NCBI RefSeq assembly: GCF_004664715.2
Contig: NC_051068.1
Coordinates: 48,294,953-48,358,952, forward strand
Source of the DNA: Peromyscus leucopus
Taxonomy: Eukaryota > Chordata > Mammalia > Rodentia > Cricetidae
Direction of reading: 5' to 3'
Length of the DNA: 64,000 bases
In this document: positions 45,030 to 56,764 of the stretch, in pieces
How the letters are laid out: each line of letters begins with the position of its first letter
How positions within the stretch are numbered: the stretch's first letter is position 1
Notes under the pieces: model-generated
Told to the model about the DNA's origin: nothing
Database searches by the model: none
Seen by the model: the letters and a program-made list of their open reading frames with translations, nothing else
Program-made: the position numbers and the translations under genes

Positions 45030-45530
45030 TTTATTTTAAAATTGGAAATCATTTATCATAATTAAACTATTATGACATTCAATATTTACCTATCTACTTA
45101 TGTTTACTAATGAATTGTATATCTTCATCTGTTTATTTGCTTCTGTATATAACTTGAAGCAAATAACTTCATTATAAGAACTAGAATGGTTCTTAGCATT
45201 TATTGTAAGGTGGTGGTATTAAGCTCTTCAAGGTTTTGTTTATCTATGAAATTTTTTCTCTTTAGTTTTTGAAGAATAAAATTGCTGAATATAATATTCT
45301 TCTCTGGCAGTTTCATTAAATAACTTTTGTTAACTGGCAACAGTTCTACTGAGAAATCTAATATCCTTACATTCATTCTCTTCTATGGGCTTTCATTTAT
45401 TTTCTGCTTTAACATCCTTTGGCTTTTTGACTTTTGCCAAGTTAATTATAATGTGTGAATTTCTCTGCATTAATACTCTTGGAACATTATTACATACTGT
45501 TAAATAGATCAGGTCATCAAGGAAATTTAA
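45030..45530 (-). mobile_element. Old L1 (L1M) fossil, antisense
   Basis: AATTGCTGAATATAATATTC, TTCTCTGGCAGTTTC, CTACTGAGAAATCTAATATC and TTTGACTTTTGCCAAG with TTAATTATAATGTGTGAATT are antisense L1M sequence from the ORF1/ORF2 junction side. Confidence 0.6.
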
Positions 45531-45639
45531 CCATTATGAGTATCAAACATTGAATCACTTAAATGTATAAAGTAAATAGTAACAGAACTTGGTGAGCATG
45601 TATAATGTAATACAGTAAGTATACAGTGATACAGTTATA

Positions 45640-46005
45640 TAAGGAAACCTCCTACAACAGAAACTGAGCCAAGAGGTCTCTTGCACTCTGCTTCCTTGCT
45701 GAGGACTGCCTATTCTTCCTGGGAGCCATGCTCCTGTACACGGACAACAGCCAGGCTCTTACAATAGTGCCTTCTACAGCAGCCAGGAATTCTGTTACAG
45801 ACCCAGCTCACAGGGAATCTTGCAGCAAGTAGCAGAATTCGCCTTCCCTGATCATGCACTGCCCAGAAACCTCCCAGCACAAGTGAGAAAACTTGATTTC
45901 ACTCAATTAGGCTTGTCTACCTCACTCCAGAACTTACTGAATTAGCCCAGAGAGGAAAATATGCAAATCAATCCTACTCTGCTTTGGTCCCCATTGAACA
46001 TGGTT
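45640..46005. other. Unclassified GC-richer stretch between two L1M copies
   Basis: CTCTGCTTCCTTGCTGAGGA, GTACACGGACAACAGCCAGG and AATCTTGCAGCAAGTAGCAG are not recognised. It may be L1M 5' sequence or an unrelated LTR piece. Confidence 0.3.
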
Positions 46006-46698
46006 AATGTCTCCACTGAAAGATGAAGATGATTTTAACAAGAGAGGAAAGAAAGAGAACTCAACCAACAATCTTCTTCAGATGCAATAATCATTCTGTA
46101 GAAACCAAAACAATGTCAAAATCCAAGAGAACATGTCTTCTCCAGCAATTACTAACCCAGCAATAAGGGCAACTAATGTGAAGGACCTGTAAGAATTTCC
46201 AAAGAATTTTAAAATTTTAAAAATAGTGATTGTAAGTATGCTCAAACAACACAAAACATGAATACACTCTAATACACAAAAACTAGAGATGAATGACGTT
46301 GTGGAAAAATGAAAAAAAAAACAGTTGAAAAAAATATAAAAATATAATTCAATAAAGAAAGCTGATGAAGAAAACCCAAACTGAAATATTGCTGGGACAA
46401 AGAAAAATAAAACTGAGCAAACCAAATAAAACCATTTTGGAAAGTCTCACCAAGAGAATGAATCATATAGAAAACAAAAACTTAGGCTTGGAAGACCAGG
46501 CATAGGACTTATATGACTCAGGAAAGACAGAGATGTGGCTTGAAAAATGAGCAGAATGTGGGAGAATTCGGGAACACTAGAGAAAGAATTGTTCTTTGGA
46601 TTAGGATAATAGAGCAAGGAAGACAGTGCCAGAGTGAAGGCAGAGAGAATATATTCAATAATATTTGAGAAGAAAAATATCCAAATCAAAAGGAAGAC

Positions 46699-46699
<1 letters not shown>

Positions 46700-46745
<46 letters not shown>

Positions 46746-46783
46746 GCACACACGCACACGCACACGCACATGCACACACACAT
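46700..46783. repeat. (CA)n with CG interruptions
   Basis: About 40 CA units. The right third is interspersed with CACG and CATG variants (a degenerating edge). Confidence 0.95.
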
Positions 46784-47572
46784 GAGCCACAGAACTCCAA
46801 GTAGATAGGATCAGAAAAGAAACTTTCCATAACCTATTAATAGTCAAAACAATAAACACATATGATAAGGAAAGGGCCTTGGGAGAAGCAAGAGAAAAAG
46901 ATCAAGCCACTTATAAAGACAGGCTCATCCAAATAGCAGCGGGCAAATTGACATAAACTTTTAAAGCTAAATGGCCCTTGAAAGATGTGTTGCAAGTTAT
47001 GAAAGACAACAGTTGTCAACCCAGACATTTATAGCCAGCTAAACTATCTGCTACAACTAAAGATATAAAAATTGTTCACAATAAACATATATTTTAGGGA
47101 TTTATAACTACTATACCAGCTCTACAAATGATTACTAGAGGGGATAGTGCAACTGTGAAACAGTTCCAGAATTGGTAACCATAAAAGATCTCAGAAAACT
47201 CATAAAAAAACAAAATAACAGAAATTAATATATACATTTTAATCTTAACTCCTAATATTGATTGGTATTACCCTGAAAAAAAGACAGACTAGCAGCTTAG
47301 ATGAAAAAATAACAGTATCTACCTTTTTGCTGCCTCTAAGAAACATACCTCACCATCGGCCATAGATATCACCTTAGAGTAAAGGATAGAAAATGATATT
47401 CCCAGCAAATGGAATAAGAGGGACTAGCTATTCTAACATCTGAAAAAATAGACTTCAATACAAAACTAGCCAGAAGAAAAAATGAGAGGCCTTTTGTGCT
47501 CATTAAAAGAACAATCCATCAAGAAGATAGTACAATTCTAAACATACACATATGGAATATAGGCTCATACAA

Positions 47573-47573
47573 T

Positions 47574-47632
<59 letters not shown>

Positions 47633-47634
47633 TT
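47573..47634. repeat. (TTTA)15 microsatellite grown from a B1 tail
   Basis: About 15 TTTA units exactly where the reversed A-tail of the adjoining antisense B1 should be. Confidence 0.95.
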
Positions 47635-47779
47635 TTCAGAGACAGGGTTTCTCTTGTGTAGCTTTGCGACTTTCCTGGAACTCACTTGGTAGCCCAGGCT
47701 GGCCTCGAACTCACAGAGATCCGCCTGCCTCTGCCTCCCGAGTACTGGGATTTAAGGCGTGCGCCACCACCGCCCAGAC
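47577..47779 (-). mobile_element. Young B1 SINE, antisense, nested in L1M
   Basis: CAGAGACAGGGTTTCTCTTG, CTTTCCTGGAACTCACTTG, AGGCTGGCCTCGAACTCACA and GCGTGCGCCACCACCGCCC form an intact antisense B1. AGGCTCATACAATTTA flanks it perfectly (47561-47576, 47780-47795). CpGs are mostly intact, so it is recent. Confidence 0.96.
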
Positions 47780-48779
47780 AGGCTCATACAATTTAATAAA
47801 ATAAATACTACTAAATCTAAAACAACAGACTAACTCCAATACAGTGACAGTATTGAAACTTCAATAAATAGCTCATATGTACAAGAACTATACAAAGAAA
47901 TATTGGAGCTAAATGACATTACAATCTAACTAGCAGACATCTACAGAACATCCTATCCAAGCACTAAAGAATATGGAATTCTCAGCAGCCCACATAACTT
48001 TCTTCAAAACTGAAATAAAAAATGCACTTTATCTAACAACACAGAAATAATGCTATATATTAATCACAACAGAAGCTACAGAAAATACCCAAATACATGG
48101 AGAGTATTTGAGTCAAGGAAGAAATCAAAAAGTAAACTAAAAATATTCTGGAACTGAATAAAAATAAAAACAAAATCTATGGAAGACAATGAAAGTGCTC
48201 CAAAGGTGAGATTTTATAGTACTAAATAGCCAATTTAAAATACTTGAGATATCTCAAATTAATAACCCAATGATGCACCAAAAGTGTTAGAAAAAGAAGA
48301 AGAACATCTCCAAAAAAACAGATGGGAAAAGATAATCAAAATAAGGCTAAAATCAATGAAGTAGGAATGGAAAAATTACAAAAGTTATATAATGATTCAG
48401 TGCAATGAAGAGTTGGTTCTTTTAAAATTTAACAAAATTTACAAACCTTTGCTAAAGTTAGTCAAGAAAATGTAGATCTAAATTATTAAAATGAGAAACA
48501 ATTAAATGAGAGAGTATTAAATTAAAATGCCCTGGACCAGATGGAGTCAACATAAAAATCAACCAGACTTTCTAAGAAGAAATAACACCAATATCCTTCA
48601 AATTATTTTGTAAAATAAAAAAGAAAAGATCACTTTTAAATTCTTTTCATGAAGCAGTATTATCCTGATACAAGAATCAGAAAAATAACCAACAATGAAA
48701 GAGAACTATAGACCAATATCTCTGATGAACATAGATGCAAACATGGTAAAGCATTGTAGTGGAGGGAGTATCGAGATGG

Positions 48780-49500
48780 TTAATTAACATTAACAGTATT
48801 TGAAAAAGGTACACAGAAACCTACTACTGTAGAATCTGCCTAACATACATGCTTATGTATGGAATTTAAATGGTTTTACCCTATACTGGGGCAGGAGGCA
48901 ATCCCTCTTCATTGCCAGGTCTGGGTACCTATATTTTTGACTCATTTGTGAATACTTTTACTCATCAGCTTTCTGAGTTTGTTGATAGTGGTTATTTTGA
49001 ACATCTTGTCAGTTAGCTCATACACCTTATTTTTTTTTTTAGAATTAAGTGATTTTATTACTTTGATTGCTATGCATTTCCTTCTTCTCTGTCCTGTGTA
49101 GGAATCTGTACATTTGAAGCCCCTTCACTTTACAGGCTTGATTTGGTTGGAGAAAAGACCTAACTTATTCATGGGGCAGAGACTGTAGGGAACAGACTTT
49201 TTCTTTGGGTATGCTTGTTTGGACTTGTACATGTAATTGCTCACTTGAAGGATTTCAATTTTATTAATTTATTTGAGATGATCCCAATCACTTTCTCCTT
49301 CCAGCATCTGTCTATGGTAAAAACACATCTCTGGAGTTGCCTCAAATGCCCTCTCTCTCTTTCATCCTTAGTGGTCATAGGCATCCAGAGGACTGTCTAT
49401 TCTATCAGTAACATGTTCTCTCAGTAATATGCATTGGGCAACAAGAAAACTAATCCCGTTAGGGAACCCTTCCCCAAAGGCAAGAATTGGATGATTGCTC
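48780..49500. other. Unassigned, possible antisense L1M 5' part
   Basis: TTTTGAACATCTTGTCAGTT and AGCTCATACACCTT resemble antisense old L1 5' sequence; the rest is unclear. The 70-residue frame at 49215 is not recognised. Confidence 0.3.
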
Positions 49501-49504
49501 CAGA

Positions 49505-50850
49505 TCCTTTCATCTCCAGATAAAAGTAGCCAGATGGAGGATTTTCCTGCTGAAATTGTAGTGAGCTAGCTTCAGCGTGATGGGTTTCATGCTTTACTGG
49601 TGTTCAGAAAACTCATCATGTTTCTCTATTTCTCTTGAAGAATATTGGTCCATGTGTTGTTGAATTTTTTTACTCCATTTGGAAAAAGCAGTCAGGGTCC
49701 TACATCCATTTTGCTGACATCATTTCATATTAGTTTAGTATTCTTAAAGCTCTACAGAATTCCATTGCATATTCACAAGCCCATTATTTATTCTTTCTTT
49801 TTTAAACAGCAGTTTACTTGCACATTCTACCTTTACTAGAAAATATGAGTTGAGAAGATAATATATACTTGGTTATTGCTTCATAAATTCTAAATTCAAT
49901 TAAACATGTAATAACTTAGAATTTTCATTGTGTCATTTCTATTTCTTTCTACATTAATTGGTTGTATTTGCAAACACAGGTCTTTGTTTATTCCATGAAA
50001 GAATTCTCCAAAAGACAAATACTATAAAATACTAACTCTCTGCTTTGAAGTCAGCAACCTGTCTTAGCATCAAGGACCACTGAAGCAGGAAAACAAGAGG
50101 ATACTGACAGATAGCAGAGATTTGGGTTATTGATGGAAAGGCCTCTTTCTATGGAGTTCTGTGGCTATTTATGCTATTATCCTTCAAATACAAATTTCAT
50201 GGTGACCTTTTAAAGACTAAAATAGTTTTCTGTCCTCTTTTCTGTCTTTCTTCTTTCTTCTTTTGTCATACTTTCATGTTTAGCTGCTTCTGAACATCTT
50301 TTGAATCTCAAAAGAAATCACCTGGCACCATAGCCTACAGCACAGGCTGCTGGAGGAGGCTGAGTAGCTGTAAGGAATGAGACATTTCCCCAAAGGCTGT
50401 GAATGTGTACAGTGTTAGCAGTTACAAAATTGGCTACATGCAGCATCAGGAGGATTAAAAAAATATGGCATGGCTTTGGGGTAAAAATAAAAATAATTTA
50501 AAATCCCCTGATGATTTTGAAAAGAAAATGAGCAAAAGCTATATTGTAAATAACCATTTAAAGTGTGAATAATGGCGTTGTTTTGAATTCATTTTTAGAT
50601 TCATATGCTTTTCCATAGAAATATTACATCTCACCATCTCTTCTCACCATTTTCTCTTCTGTTGTTTTTCTGATCCCATACAGCTTAAAATTTAAAACTC
50701 CCCCATGACTGTAGAAATGGTTGGACATACTGGATTGGGATAATATGTTTTTAAACACTCTAAAGCACATTTCCCCATAGGAAATATCAGTCTCTTATGA
50801 AAATGCCTTTCATTTAAAACAGTAAGAGTATACGAACAATAAATAATTCT
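49505..50850. other. Intergenic DNA, nothing recognised
   Basis: No gene or repeat supported. Confidence 0.5.
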
Positions 50851-50854
50851 GTCT

Positions 50855-51266
50855 TGATTGAGGTTATTAGTGTCGTGATGAAACACCATGGCATAAGCAA
50901 CTTGGAGAGAAGGGGGCTTATTTGGCTAATGCTTCCACATCATTGTTCATCACTGAAGGAAGTCAGGACAGGAAACTCAAATATGGAAAGAACCTGGAGA
51001 CAGGAGATGATGCAGATGCCAAGGAGGAGTGCCATTTACTAGCTTGCTCCTTTTGGCTGTTTAGCCTGCTTTCTTACAGCACCCAGGCCCAACAGCCCAG
51101 GGGTGGCAACATTCACAATGGGTTGGACCCTCTTCCATCGTTCAACAGTTAAGAAAATATCCTACAGGCCTGCCTACAGCCCAATCCTGCAGAGGCATTT
51201 TTCTCAACCTTTCTCTCTGATGACTCTAGCTTTTGTTAAACTGACACAAAACCAACCAATACAAAT
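50855..51266 (-). mobile_element. ERVL/MaLR-type LTR, antisense
   Basis: ATGAAACACCATGGCATAAG, CAACTTGGAGAGAAGGGGG, ATCACTGAAGGAAGTCAGGA, CCCAACAGCCCAGGGGTGGC, TGATGACTCTAGCTTTTGTT and AACTGACACAAAACCAACCA are the reverse of the LTR at 38385-39578. Four short frames here are shadows. Confidence 0.75.
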
Positions 51267-51269
51267 GCC

Positions 51270-52545
51270 AATATTTTTTATTCTGTTTTAAAAACTTAGG
51301 CAGAGAAATATTTTAGTTATGGAAAACCCAACTTACCCAGGCTTGTAAAATTTTTAAAAAGTAATCAACATTATCAATATTTTGTTTATCTAGGCCATGA
51401 TTAGTAATGACTTAAAATACATCTTCCTCAACTGAGAATACATTTAACATAAGGATATAAATTTCTTAGGTAAAGAAAGAGGTCAAAAGTATATTCATTA
51501 TTATATTAACAATATTTATTTTTGAATGATAGAATTCTTGTCAATTGTAATTTCTATTTGTTTCTGCTTTGCAGTACCATTTTCCCCCAAGTGAAATTTT
51601 ATAACTTTTTAAGAAATGTACACACATAGGCATAAACACACACACACACTTCTAACACTGCATCCTAGACTACCAGTGTTCATTTGGTTCTCAATGAATA
51701 AATTATGTCATTGAACAACTACTTCCTGGGCCCCTCTGGTCCTGTGTGTTGGGGATTCTGCACTGGATAAAGCAGGCAGAGTGTTATTTAATTTGTTCAT
51801 CATATAAATTCAGAAGGCAGTGCTATATTTAATGAGGAAATAAAGCCATATTGGAAAAAAAATAAATCATGGAAGGGGACTGAACAGATAGTAGTTGCAA
51901 AGAGATATTCTCCAGGGGTAATGATCATTCAGGGCTCTTCATTGATGTTTAAATGTATTCAAGGACACACAAACTGTGTCTGTGGGGGAAGAGAGAGGGA
52001 GAAGGAGAGAAAGAGAGGGAAATGGAGAGGAAGAGTTCATGTATATGTTTATAGAGAGGGATAGTATGGCTAATTTAGATTGAGCAAGTGTGGGAAAGAA
52101 CGATTCACAGAAGTAGCCAGAATCCAGATTCTCACAGATATGGAATGCCATTTTTAGGCTTTGAGAGATAAGTGGAAACAATGTACTGTGGAAAATAGCC
52201 TGTCTCTGTGCAAGAATAGATGCAGATAGCATTGCTAGGAGGCAGCAGCTATTATAAGGAATGAAAGTAACCTATCTCAGCAGCAAAAGCAAAGAAAAAA
52301 GACAAGTGGTGAGCCATGAGATAAGGGTGGATGCTTTTTGTAAAGAATATTCCTGGCTTAAAGATCTTGAGTACCTCTCTAGTTTAAAACACTTAAAATC
52401 AGATTCCTATTTTGATATTCCAAGGCTTGTTGGTCTGTCTGGGATGCCACTTAGAAGCACAAAGTGTCTTTGGAGCCAGATGGAAGAATTCCATCATTTT
52501 GGTGTGCACATATTTGTATACCTGAAGTCATTCTTTTTATGTTTT
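51270..52545. other. Intergenic DNA; purine-rich at 51985-52036
   Basis: TACTTCCTGGGCCCCTC and GGATTCTGCACTGGATAAAG near 51720-51775 may be an old MIR/L2 scrap. No gene. Confidence 0.45.
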
Positions 52546-52549
52546 TCTC

Positions 52550-52632
52550 TCTGGCAGTTTTGGGGATTGAATCCAGGGCTTTGGAAATGCTAGGAACGTA
52601 CTCTGCCACTTAGTTACAGCCACAGTCTAGAG
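52550..52632 (-). mobile_element. ID-like SINE, antisense
   Basis: TTTTGGGGATTGAATCCAGG, GCTTTGGAAATGCTAGGAAC and TACTCTGCCACTTAGTTACA are the reverse of the tRNA-Ala-like ID element (AGCTCAGTGGTAGAGCGCTTGCCTAGC type). Confidence 0.68.
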
Positions 52633-52734
52633 CCAGTTTTTCAAAATATTTTGACATAGATATTTATATTCAGCATTCCTCTTTTCTTGTGTTGCTTATG
52701 AATCATTATCATCATTGACAATGGTCTGAGATGA

Positions 52735-53560
52735 TCATAAATGCCAATGTGAACCTGACTCACTGTTTCTCAGTTGGGATTTTGGCTTTAGTGAAATGAT
52801 ATTATTATAAAGGTTGTATTTAATTGCAAACAAATTATTGGTGGTATGGAATGATCTATTGCAATAGTCCGACAAAAATTTTGATCATTACTGAAGTGCT
52901 TCAGTGAAGCAGACCCTGATAAGTTTCAATTTTTTCCAAGAACTAAGATGTTAGTGGGGACTTCATGGGATGACATCTAATTGCCAACATCATTGTTCTT
53001 CAATGACGCCTTTTGACAAACACAGGAGAGTTATCAAGTGACCAAACAAACTTCGAAGGCCAAGTGCAGCATCAGCTCTTCCATGTGAGGCATAAAACGT
53101 GTCATTTTCTTCCCCCAAATGTCTCTAAGGTAATTGCTATTTTGGATACAGGTTGTTGCGATAAATGATACCCCTGTTCTTCACTTCCTCTTCAGAAGGA
53201 AGCAGTATCCTTGAGTGGTTATTTACAAAGCAGAAAGTAAAATGACTTACATGCTTGTTTGCATTTTCCATGAGAAAAAAAATTACTAAGAACTTGGCTG
53301 GCTTTTTTTAGTGTCTGCTTTTTGCTCCAATGGTGATTAGCATAGGAAATGATGTATGTAATCTTCATTCAGATTGTGTGTACATATGGTTCAGAACTAG
53401 AGACTGATAATCTGGAATGCAAATCAAAGCAAGTGATTTGGTCTCTGCAAAAGTAATCTGCATAAAGTCAAAGGAATAGCAAGTCTATAAAGTAGTTCAG
53501 TTTTTCATCTTCTGTAGGGATGCATGTAATGGAATTGCTGTACATTTAAGAATTTTTTAT
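52735..53560. promoter_or_regulatory. Candidate conserved non-coding block
   Basis: About 800 repeat-free bases with dense TF-like words: TTGTTGCGATAAATG, GGTAATTGCTATTTTGG, ATGGTGATTAGCATAGG, AATGCAAATCAAAGC (octamer/Sox-like), GATAATCTGG. CpGs are few. Constraint is inferred. Confidence 0.35.
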
Positions 53561-53664
53561 ACTTAGGCTAAATAATGGAGGTTTTATTTCTGTTTTTATT
53601 AAATAATACCTTCAACTAAATAATAGTAAAATAGAGAGTTGTTTTAATAATTTTTTGAAAGTAT

Positions 53665-54345
53665 AATATAATTACATCATTTACCTTTCCTTCTCCCTTT
53701 CAAACTCTCCTATAAGTCTCTCCACTTCTCTTAAATTGGTGGCATCTTTTCCTATAGTTATCACACAATACATATAATATAGATAACAGTATTAATGTAT
53801 TTAGGAATATATTTATAATAATATATTTATGAATGTATATATAATATAATAATAGACTGGAATACATATTATACATATATGCATGCATACATACACATAT
53901 TCCTAAATATGTTATTTATTATGTATATTTCTAAATATGTATATGATACATATATGCACATATACATGCGTATAATATATACATATATATTCCTAAATAC
54001 ATTAATACTTCTGCTCAGTCTATATAATATTAACTGTTTATAAATGATCTAAGGGCTGACAATTTATTATTGGATAAACAGTTTGGGGTCTCTTCTCTGG
54101 GGAAGACAATTTTTTCCTCTCTCTCCATTCCACAGTTGTCCATGTTTTTGTCTATGGTTGAGACACCGCTTTCCCCCTTCTTGTGCCTTTTGGTGTCATC
54201 ATTGTTCAGATCTTTCTTAAGCAGCCATGTTGATAAGACTTCATGTGTATAGCCCCTCTGACATTTTAGGAGACACACTTTCAGAGCAAACGTTCTGTTG
54301 TTCCTTCGACTCTTATCCACCATGTAATATACATTTCGCAAAGGG
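53665..54345 (-). mobile_element. Lx-type L1 3'UTR, antisense, with AT expansion
   Basis: CTCTCCACTTCTCTTAAATT, GGTGGCATCTTTTCC, CTGCTCAGTCTATATAATAT, TTATTATTGGATAAACAGTT, TCTCTGGGGAAGACAATT and AAGCAGCCATGTTGATAAGA are antisense Lx. The 53765-54005 part is expanded with repeated TTCCTAAATA and ATATAT words. Two opposing frames here are shadows. Confidence 0.82.
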
Positions 54346-54349
54346 GATG

Positions 54350-55755
54350 CAAGATATTTGTTAGAAAATAGTTAGGATCACGGAGGTGAATGGGGAGATG
54401 TTCTTCCTTGCCCAGCATGCTTTGTTTTCTGTGTCTATCATTTGATGCCTTTTCCTTTAGCTTTCTGCTATGGCAACCATCATTGACTCCGTCCCAAACA
54501 TTACTGCAAACCCATTTGAAAGTTTCAGGGTAATTCACTTCGAGTCATATAATAGCCACGTATGATTCAATCTGACTGAGTTACTTAGCATTTTTTTTCT
54601 CCAAACAGATGACATCAAGTGCCCAAATATCCAAACATAAATTAACAAAATATTCTATAAAATGGATGCTTTGCAGCTTATCAACAGGCAACACTGATGA
54701 TTCTGTTCTTGGCTTCTTGTTTTGTGGATATTTTTTCCATTGATTTCAAATATTTGAGACTTTCAACCATCAATTAATGTCACTTAGTTTTGCAGGGGAA
54801 ATAGCTCCAGTTTGCTGTCCTGATCACTTCCATTCCCTTGAATTGTCTGAGGTTGATGTGAGAGTTGCTGTTGTAATGCCAGTATCTATAAAGACTTTTT
54901 CTGCTTTACTTTCCACCTTTATTCAACATGTGGCTTGCACTTTCCTGGTAGGATCATGGGAAATGTGGGCATTCTGTATAAACTATACTCACACATTTCC
55001 CATTAGCTGTGACAAACCAAATACGCCTTAAATTTTAGCTTTCTATGGTCTATGCTCTACAGCTCTTTCCCCCTTGTTTCTGTAGAGTAACTTCTAATAG
55101 TGATTAGACTCCAAACAATATTGTTCACTAAGCTTAAGTAAAGAGAAAACCAAGTACACACTATAGCTTTTCAGGCACACAAGGAGAATCCTCACAATGA
55201 AGACTTGAGTATTCTAAAGACCACATTCCCACTGTTGCTCAAGAGATACACAATATTTTGTATTTCTGACAAGATGATTTTCAATGTGTTTTTATCAACA
55301 CTTACATTTCTGCAGAGCAGTTTCTTTTAACATTCTTTAGACAAAAATAACATGAAATGCCACAAAGGAGAGCCTTCCCCAGACAATGATGTGAGGACTG
55401 AGTATCAAAAGAGAATGTAGACTATGTGGCAGAAAAACAAACAGAAAATACCTTCTCCTTGTATTCCCTTTTACTCATTTATTCGTCTGCAATATTTTTA
55501 CTCTCCCAACTCTCTAGTTTTGTGAATATATTCATTGTAATTAAAGTTAAGACCCAGGATCTTAATCTGTGATACATTTTTACAGCAAAGCAAATGATGA
55601 AAGCTTAATTAAGAAAAAAAAGGAGACTATGAAACAGTGTTGAAGCATTTTTAAGTGACTAAAATGAATTCTGGACCCAGTTTCACCAAGCCATGTACAT
55701 GAACAAATTACTTCATTTGTATCTTCCTTGTTTTGTATCTCAATGGCCTAACACA
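54350..55755. other. Intergenic DNA, nothing recognised
   Basis: No gene or repeat supported. The 84-residue frame (54777-55031) has no recognisable domain. Confidence 0.5.
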
Positions 55756-55756
55756 G

Positions 55757-56146
55757 TGCAGCTAGAGTTTTCCTGCCTTGCCCACAGTCAGGACAAATCT
55801 CTGTCACCCGCCAGTCCCACAGCTGCTCAAACCCAACCAAGCAAACACAGAGACTTTATATTGCTTATAAACTGTATGGCCATGGCAGGCTTCTTGCTAA
55901 CTGTTCTTATAGCTTAAATTAATCCATTTCTATAAATCTATACCTTGCCACGTGGCTTGTGGCTTACCATCTTCACATGTTGCTTGTCATGGCAGCAACC
56001 GGCAGTGTCTCCTCCCACCTTCCTGTTTTCTCAATTCTCCTCTCTGTTAGTCCCGCCTATACTTCCTGCCTGGCCACTGGCCATTCAGTGTTTTATTTAT
56101 TGACCAATCAGAGCAACAGATTTGACATACAGACCACCCCACAGCA
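55757..56146 (-). mobile_element. Solo LTR, class II-like (family A, copy 2)
   Basis: On the minus strand it begins TGCTGTGGGGTGGTCTG and ends AACTCTAGCTGCA (390 bp). ACACAG and ACACAC flank it (5 of 6 match). It aligns with the LTR at 41274-41645. Internal GATTGGTCAATAAATAAAAC (minus strand) holds a CCAAT-type box and an AATAAA. Confidence 0.82.
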
Positions 56147-56225
56147 ACACACAAAAGACCATTACATAAGGTTTTACATTGATGTAACACAAAGTAAGTC
56201 TTTAGTAAATAACTATTGAGGTTAT

Positions 56226-56764
56226 TGTAGTGGGTAGCCATTCCAGCTTGGATCTGGAAGTTCCAACCCCCATTGAGACTTGGTCAACTGTCACGCCTAT
56301 GAGGAGGGGCGAGGGGAGGCTCCTGGGGACCCGAGAGCTGGATGGACCAGCGCTCTCTCTGTGTGCTCTCTCTGTGCCGGGATGCTGAATGGTGAAGGTG
56401 GACTGTGCAGAGCTCCGGAGAACACCACTGGACTGTGTTACACCTTCCCCAGACCCTGCAACCTACCCATTACTTAATTTGTGAGCCACACCATTAAATA
56501 AATATCCTTTTAACTACGTGGAGTGGCCAAAATAATTTCTCCAATATCTGGCGCTCACAGGGGGCAACCTCCAAAGGCCTGGGCAGCTCCCACCCTCTCC
56601 TCCCTAGCAGGCGGGTACCTAAACCCGCCTGCAAAGTTCAACATAACCAGGGAACACCTACACGGTTCCATTCCCGAAAAAGGGAGCAGCTAGTCCGATC
56701 GATCTCAATTCCCTAGCTTAGCCCCAGACCAGCGAAAGAGGCAGGGGAGTGCTAGCTCCGATTT
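56226..56764 (+). mobile_element. ERV LTR with short 5' internal segment
   Basis: The LTR (56226-56543, 318 bp) begins TGTAGTGGGTAGCC and ends TTCTCCA, with AATAAA at 56497-56502 and a GC-rich U3. Just downstream, TGGCGCTCAC (56549-56558) resembles the start of a tRNA-Lys primer-binding site (TGGCGCCCAA). About 200 bases of leader-like GC-rich sequence follow, then the element stops. No retroviral coding sequence is present. Confidence 0.72.

Larger units (their letters stand above)
46010..48775 (+). mobile_element. Old L1 (L1M): ORF1 end to ORF2 reverse-transcriptase region
   Basis: Sense fossil. CAGCGGGCAAATTGACATAA and ACAGTTGTCAACCCAGACAT lie in the pre-ORF2 part. CTGCCTCTAAGAAACATACC, CTATTCTAACATCTG and AAATAGACTTCAATACA lie in the endonuclease region. 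CAGTGCAATGAAGAGTTGGT and ACCAATATCTCTGATGAACA with TAGATGC lie in the reverse-transcriptase region. It is interrupted by a CA microsatellite and a B1 and is internally deleted, with no surviving frame. Confidence 0.78.

Noticed and set aside
46078..47028. Chain of minus-strand frames with Cys/Val and Phe-rich runs
   Set aside because: Shadows of A-rich sense L1M and the CA microsatellite.
47496..47804. Frame with a repeated Leu-Phe-Ile-Tyr pattern
   Set aside because: Translation of the TTTA array and antisense B1.
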